Source of the DNA: Labrys sedimenti
GTDB lineage: Bacteria > Pseudomonadota > Alphaproteobacteria > Rhizobiales > Labraceae
DNA length: 64,000 bases
Direction of reading: 5' to 3'
Assembly: GCF_034424805.1 (NCBI RefSeq)
Contig: NZ_JAXOUF010000004.1
Location: 62,001-126,000, forward strand
The translations under genes were made by a program, and so were the position numbers. Below the pieces are notes generated by a model. The model ran no database searches and was not told the origin of the DNA. It was given only the letters and a program-made list of their open reading frames with translations. Shown here one piece after another: positions 59,852-64,000 of this stretch (position 1 is its first letter; every line of letters begins with the position of its first letter).

Positions 59852-60928
59852 ATGCCGATCGATCGCAGTCCCCCGCTTCCCGCGCGCTTTCCCGAAAGGC
59901 GCGACCAGACCTCGGGCTTCAACCTGGTGCAGGCGGCGGATCACAATCTGCGCGTCACCCTGGAGGCTTTGCGGCGCGGCGCCGCGATGACCCGGCTCGA
60001 ACTCGCCCATGTCACCGGCCTCACCGTACCCGGCATCGCCAACATCCTGCGCCGCCTGACGGGCGACGGCCTGATCGAGATCCGTAGTTCGGCGCGCTCC
60101 ACCTGCTTTGCCATACGGCCGGGCAGCGCTGTATCGATCGGCGTCGATCTTGCCGGCGAGCGTGCGCGGCTGATTGCCACCGATCTGGCCGGCACACCGC
60201 TCTTCACCGAGGACGGCCCCGTCGGCGATGCGACGGAAACCGCCGGCTGGATCCGCAAGGCCGTCAGCCGCCTGTCGCAGGTAGCGCCCGGCGGCCGCCT
60301 TCACGGCATCGGACTGACGGCAGGAGAGCAGGCCGAGCCGATCAGGGCCGCCCTCTCGCCCTATCGCGCCATCGTCGAACGCGACACCGTCGCCGCAGCC
60401 ATCGGCGAGCGGCAGGGTGGCGTCGCCAAGGCAGATGACAGTTTCGTTTTCATCCTGCTCGGCTCGACCGTGCGGGCCGGCATGATCATCGCCGGCACGG
60501 TGTTCGACGGTGCCGAGCACAAGGCGGGCCTGGTCGGGCTGATGCGTACCGGCCGCGACGGGCGTTATCTCGACGAGGTGGCGGCGACCAGCCGCCTGCC
60601 CAGCCACGATTTGTCGGAAGCCGCCGTGCAGCAATGGCTCGATGAGGCCGCCGAGCATCTCACCGACATGATCATCGCCATGGCCGCCTTCATCGGTCCG
60701 CGCCTGATCGTGGTGGGGGGCCGCCTGCCGACGCCGCTGCTGGAAGCGCTTGCCACACGCCTGCAGATGCTGCGCCGAAGCCGGATGATCGACCCGACGC
60801 ACCCTTTCTGGCTGCCGGAAATTCGCTGCAGCACATTGTCCGATCAGGGCGTCGTACAGGGGATCGCGGCGATCCCCTTCCTCGACATCCTGCTGCCGGA
60901 CATGCGCCGGCCCTTCCAGCTGCGTTAA
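59852..60928 (+). CDS. ROK-family regulator with degenerate sugar-kinase domain
   Basis: 358 aa. N-terminal winged helix-turn-helix (RVTLEALRRGAAMTRLELAH; VTGLTVPGIANILRRLTGDG) followed by a ROK domain starting VSIGVDLAGERARLIATDLA. The usual ROK features are weakened: the NDA motif is replaced by ERDTVAAAIGERQ, the GGG(V/I) loop is LLGSTVRAGMIIAG, and the zinc-binding CxCGxxGC is missing. It is thus a transcription factor, not a kinase; the sugar or other ligand is unknown. Convergent with the second ROK gene. Confidence 0.82.
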   Translation: MPIDRSPPLPARFPERRDQTSGFNLVQAADHNLRVTLEALRRGAAMTRLELAHVTGLTVPGIANILRRLTGDGLIEIRSSARSTCFAIRPGSAVSIGVDLAGERARLIATDLAGTPLFTEDGPVGDATETAGWIRKAVSRLSQVAPGGRLHGIGLTAGEQAEPIRAALSPYRAIVERDTVAAAIGERQGGVAKADDSFVFILLGSTVRAGMIIAGTVFDGAEHKAGLVGLMRTGRDGRYLDEVAATSRLPSHDLSEAAVQQWLDEAAEHLTDMIIAMAAFIGPRLIVVGGRLPTPLLEALATRLQMLRRSRMIDPTHPFWLPEIRCSTLSDQGVVQGIAAIPFLDILLPDMRRPFQLR

Positions 60929-60987
60929 ATGGCGTGTCAAAAAAGAAGCGGCGGCTTCGGGCAAGAGCGCGGCGACATTGGTCGCTC

Positions 60988-62211
60988 TCAGCGAAGATCC
61001 CGGGCTCGCAGCGGCGAGCGCGTTCGCTGTGCCGGATCGGCCGCTTCCAACCTGAGGGCATGGGCGAGCGGCATGGTTGCGGCTCCCAGCGCTGCAGCGT
61101 CCTCGGAGCCGCCGGCACGATAGACCGGCGGCATCGGCCTGGGGTCGCGAGCAAGTTCCTCGTGGACGAAGAGCAGCAGCTTGTCCATCAGGGTCACCGG
61201 CAGACGCCCGCCGATCAACACCGCATCGGGATTGATCAGGAGGCCGATATCGATGGCTGCCTCGGCCAGATGCCGGGCTGCCATGCGCAGCCAGATCACC
61301 ACCAGATCCTTGCCACGCTCGTCGAGCCCCAGCAATTGCTGGGGCTGTGTGACGGCGATGCCGTGCCGGGCTAGAAAGTCGTAGAGCTGCAGCAGCGAGA
61401 CGAGCTGGCCCAGCGGCTGCACGCCGTCGCCTTCCCGCCCGCCTGCCGGCGACAGCGGCAGCCAGCCGATTTCTCCGCTGATGCCGCTCGACCCGTGATA
61501 GCAGGCGCCGTCGAGCACGATGCCTCCGCCCAGCCCCGCCCCGATGAAGATATAGAAGAAGCTGCGGATCTCCACGCCGAGCCCATAGGTGAGCTCGCCG
61601 ATCGCCGCCGCCGTCGCATCATTGTCGATGAAGACGGGCTGTTCCGTGAAGGCGGCGAAGCGGGCGCGGATATCCGTCTCTTCCCAGATGGAATAGGCCT
61701 CGGGCATGCCGATGAAGGGAATCTCGCCCAGCAGGTCGGGAATCGCGAGGCCGATGCCGACCAGCCGATTCTCGTCGATGGCATGGCGGCGCCGGAAAGT
61801 CTTCAGGGCTTCCTTCACCTCGGCGAAGAAGGCATCGGGCAAGAGATAGCGCACCTCCCGATGCAACCGGTCACGCACAGTGCCGAGCGCATCGACGGCA
61901 ACGATGGTGAGATGATCACGCCCGAGGCCGATGCCCACCGAAAAACAGCCTTCCGGATTGATCTCGAGCTCGATCGCCGGCTGCCCGCGCATGCCGTAGC
62001 GCCGGCGCGCCTCGATGATCAGCCCGTCGTCGAGCAGCTTTTCGGTGATGCGGGCGACTGCCTGCTTGCTGAGACCGGAACGGCGCGCCAGTTCCGTGCG
62101 CGAAATCGGCTGGCTCCAACGAATGGTGCGCAGGATAACGGCCTGGTTGTGGCTGGCGGCGTGGCCGGAATTGGAGCCGGCGAGTTCGCCCGGCAGGAGG
62201 GAGGACTTCAT
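60988..62211 (-). CDS. ROK-family transcriptional regulator (NagC/XylR type)
   Basis: 407 aa. N-terminal helix-turn-helix (QPISRTELARRSGLSKQAVA; RITEKLLDDGLIIEARRRYG) and a better-kept ROK domain (FSVGIGLGRDHLTIVAVDAL; VFIDNDATAAAIGELTYGLG; FIGAGLGGGIVLDGACYHGS). The glucose-kinase-type zinc motif CxCGxxGC is absent here too. Start at ATG 62211; a TTG at 62226 would add five residues. It lies 207 bp downstream of the start region of the mannosidase unit's end, so it may control that gene. Confidence 0.85.
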   Translation of the reverse strand: MKSSLLPGELAGSNSGHAASHNQAVILRTIRWSQPISRTELARRSGLSKQAVARITEKLLDDGLIIEARRRYGMRGQPAIELEINPEGCFSVGIGLGRDHLTIVAVDALGTVRDRLHREVRYLLPDAFFAEVKEALKTFRRRHAIDENRLVGIGLAIPDLLGEIPFIGMPEAYSIWEETDIRARFAAFTEQPVFIDNDATAAAIGELTYGLGVEIRSFFYIFIGAGLGGGIVLDGACYHGSSGISGEIGWLPLSPAGGREGDGVQPLGQLVSLLQLYDFLARHGIAVTQPQQLLGLDERGKDLVVIWLRMAARHLAEAAIDIGLLINPDAVLIGGRLPVTLMDKLLLFVHEELARDPRPMPPVYRAGGSEDAAALGAATMPLAHALRLEAADPAQRTRSPLRARDLR

Positions 62212-62418
62212 ATCCGGACCGATCAAGCCGCACGCTATCCCGTCTTGTCAACCGTGGCGGCAGATGCCCGGGAGCACAAACTTTGCAGAGTCTATGGGAG
62301 GATGGAGGGTCGATCTCGCCCCACCACTTGATGGAGCAGAGGAGATCGACCCTCCGCGATCCCGCGGCTTTGTTCGCAATGTTAGCGCTCATGAACAAGG
62401 ACGTCCGCGCTCATGACA

Positions 62419-64000
62419 TTATTCCTTCTTCAGCACCCAGCTGCGGACTTCGAACGGCTTGAGATCCACCCCGCCTGCACGCGACACAGGCTCTTCCAGG
62501 ATGTCGACGGCCTCGCCGAGCCGCCAGCCCGCGGCCGGCTTGACGGTGAAGGAGCCACGGGCGCCGGCAGGCTCGTAGACGCGCAGGACGAGCCCCCTGC
62601 CCTCTTCCGCCCGCTTGAGACCACCGAGCCCGGCCGCGAGGCCCTCGATGGCGAGAGGCTGGAGCGATACGGGCTGAAGACCGGTGGTGGCAAGCGCCAG
62701 CACTGGCTGGTTCATATCGAGCGCCTCCTCGCGTACCCCCCCCTCATGCCAGCTGCCCTGATGCGGAAGGAGCGCATAAAGGAAGCTCTGCTCGCCTTCA
62801 TCGGCCAGCGGATCGGGATAGATGGGCGCACGCACCAGGCTCAGCCCGAGTACATTGCCCTTGACGCTGTGACCATATTTGGCGTCGTTCAGGATGGCGA
62901 CACCGAAGCCGGGCTCCGAAAGATCGGCGAAGCGATGCGCCGGCACTTCATATTGGGCGCTGTCCCAGGAGGTGTTGTCGCGGGTCGAGCGCCTGACGAC
63001 GCCGAAGGCGCATTCGAAGGTCGCGAAATCCGAGCGCACCGCCACCGGCGTCAGGGTCCTGAGCAAGACGCGACGGTCATGCCAGTCGAGATCGGTCCTG
63101 ATTTCCAGGCGCGGCGAGTTCGCCCACAGCCGCAGGGTCTGGGTGATGGTGGAGTCGCGAAAGCGCCTGACGATCCTGACGGCAACGCGATGCTGGCCGG
63201 TCTCGACGACCTCGATCGCGTCCACCGCCGTCAGTTCCTGGCCATTGGCGGCATAGTCGTCCTCGATGTCCCAGGCGTCCCAGTTGCGGGGCTTGTCCAT
63301 GGCATAGGCCCAGAGCTGGTTGCCACGGCCGGCCAGGGCCTCGCGCCCGGCACGCTTGTCGTAGAGGCTGGCGAGCGTGCCGTCGCCATTGAGGACAACC
63401 CGCACGAAGCGGTTCTCGAGGCCCGTCTTCGAAACCGTGAGGCCATCGGGCGCACGCAGCCCGGCATGATCGAGCACGACGATGCCGAGCGGGGGCACCG
63501 TGCCCTCCGTCGCAAAGGGAGCCCCGTCGATTTCGCAGCGGATAGGCCGCGCATGGAGATCGGGATTGACGACCACCAGCATCTCGGCCGAGCCGCCCTT
63601 CGGCAGTTGCGCCACCACGGCTTCGAGCCCGGATTCCTGAGCCTGCTGGCCCGTCGCCAGCGCCTCGCCGAGCTCGCGTTCGGCATCCTCGTAGATCTCG
63701 CGAATGCCCGAACCCGGCAGGATGTCATGGAACTCGTTCTTGAGCACCTTGCGCCAGGCCGGTTCCAGGCTTTCGGGCAGCGGGCCGCCGAGCAGCGCCG
63801 CCAGCGAGGCGACGGTCTCGGCGGTGATCAGTGCCCGTTCGGCATGGCGGTGCAGGCGCTTGGTGTGGCTTTGCGTGGTCAGCGTGGCCCGATGGAGTTC
63901 GAGATAGATCTCGCCCGACCAGACCGGGATTTTCTCTGCCGGGACGTTGTCATATATACGCGCGTAGAAATCTTCGACGCGAACTGGACTCAGCGCCGGA
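62419..64000 (-). CDS. GH38 alpha-mannosidase, C-terminal portion (runs off the right edge)
   Basis: Open leftward from the right edge to a stop at 62419; 527 codons visible and no start. The region read from the edge (VWSGEIYLELHRATLTTQSH; RRHAERALITAE-like helix) and then KVLKNEFHDILPGSGI match GH38 alpha-mannosidases, whose catalytic His-Asp zinc site lies further N-terminal, beyond the window. The C-terminal half is the GH38 beta domain (GLENRFVRVVLNGDGTLASL; LWANSPRLEIRTDLDWHDRR). Such enzymes trim alpha-mannosides from glycans. An internal ATG at 63747 is not the real start. Confidence 0.9.
   Translation of the reverse strand, partial: PALSPVRVEDFYARIYDNVPAEKIPVWSGEIYLELHRATLTTQSHTKRLHRHAERALITAETVASLAALLGGPLPESLEPAWRKVLKNEFHDILPGSGIREIYEDAERELGEALATGQQAQESGLEAVVAQLPKGGSAEMLVVVNPDLHARPIRCEIDGAPFATEGTVPPLGIVVLDHAGLRAPDGLTVSKTGLENRFVRVVLNGDGTLASLYDKRAGREALAGRGNQLWAYAMDKPRNWDAWDIEDDYAANGQELTAVDAIEVVETGQHRVAVRIVRRFRDSTITQTLRLWANSPRLEIRTDLDWHDRRVLLRTLTPVAVRSDFATFECAFGVVRRSTRDNTSWDSAQYEVPAHRFADLSEPGFGVAILNDAKYGHSVKGNVLGLSLVRAPIYPDPLADEGEQSFLYALLPHQGSWHEGGVREEALDMNQPVLALATTGLQPVSLQPLAIEGLAAGLGGLKRAEEGRGLVLRVYEPAGARGSFTVKPAAGWRLGEAVDILEEPVSRAGGVDLKPFEVRSWVLKKE

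Noticed and set aside
1..64000. tRNA, rRNA, CRISPR, prophage, insertion sequence or toxin-antitoxin genes
   Set aside because: None could be recognised by eye; no regular short repeats with unique spacers, no transposase or integrase motifs.

Overview
The window is high-GC, densely coded chromosomal DNA from an alphaproteobacterium, most likely a member of the Hyphomicrobiales (Rhizobiales; the gene mix would suit a Labrys- or Bosea-like soil or plant-associated genus, but the genus is inferred, not shown). Supporting signs are the intergenic inverted-repeat elements (near 1.8, 28.7 and 58.1 kb) that resemble repeats common in that order, an RhtX/FptX-type siderophore permease, and a large load of catabolic operons each with its own LysR, AraC, IclR, LacI, TetR, LuxR or ROK regulator. 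I saw no tRNA, rRNA, CRISPR array, insertion sequence or phage gene.

Layout. 0-2.4 kb: 5'-end portion of a lytic murein transglycosylase gene, a YigZ/IMPACT protein and a small membrane protein. 2.7-14.8 kb: a lactam/hydantoin island. A leftward operon holds pxpA, a biotin carrier protein, a biotin carboxylase, pxpB, pxpC and an NCS1 permease; a LysR gene diverges from it; then come hyuA/hyuB (ATP-dependent hydantoinase/oxoprolinase) and a divergent AraC regulator. 14.9-19.4 kb: a small exported protein and a siderophore operon (TonB receptor, MFS permease, FhuF reductase) read leftward with overlapping genes. 20.3-28.6 kb: a complete wspABCDEFR chemosensory operon ending in a GGEEF diguanylate cyclase, followed by a TetR gene and a LuxR-type regulator with a degenerate receiver domain.

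30.5-34.6 kb: a loose set of single genes (PUA/EVE-like protein, FAD monooxygenase, orphan polyamine-type binding protein, lipoprotein) separated by stretches without genes. 35.1-41.0 kb: an L-fuconate catabolic segment (IclR, 2-keto-3-deoxy-L-fuconate dehydrogenase, L-fuconate dehydratase, LacI, acid-sugar MFS transporter). 41.3-46.2 kb: a DUF1062 protein, then a leftward operon of class II deacetylase, DUF3311 protein and sodium:solute symporter with a divergent LuxR regulator. 46.6-49.2 kb: a small unknown protein and otsB-otsA for trehalose.

49.5-58.0 kb: a lysine/pipecolate degradation cluster: L-pipecolate oxidase (amaA), LysR, 2-oxoadipate dioxygenase/decarboxylase (hglS), a YdiJ-type D-2-hydroxyglutarate dehydrogenase and piperideine-6-carboxylate dehydrogenase (amaB). 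Together they would take pipecolate to 2-oxoglutarate, with the aminoadipate transaminase not in view. 58.2-64.0 kb: a GNAT acetyltransferase, a UbiA-family prenyltransferase, two convergent ROK-family regulators and the 3' part of a GH38 alpha-mannosidase gene that runs off the right edge.

The most interesting parts are (i) the pxpABC operon that carries its own biotin carboxylase and biotin carrier, so that all parts of a split urea-carboxylase-like enzyme are present beside a LamB/YcsF subunit; (ii) the full wsp operon with a neighbouring receiver-less LuxR regulator; and (iii) the compact pipecolate to 2-oxoglutarate route.
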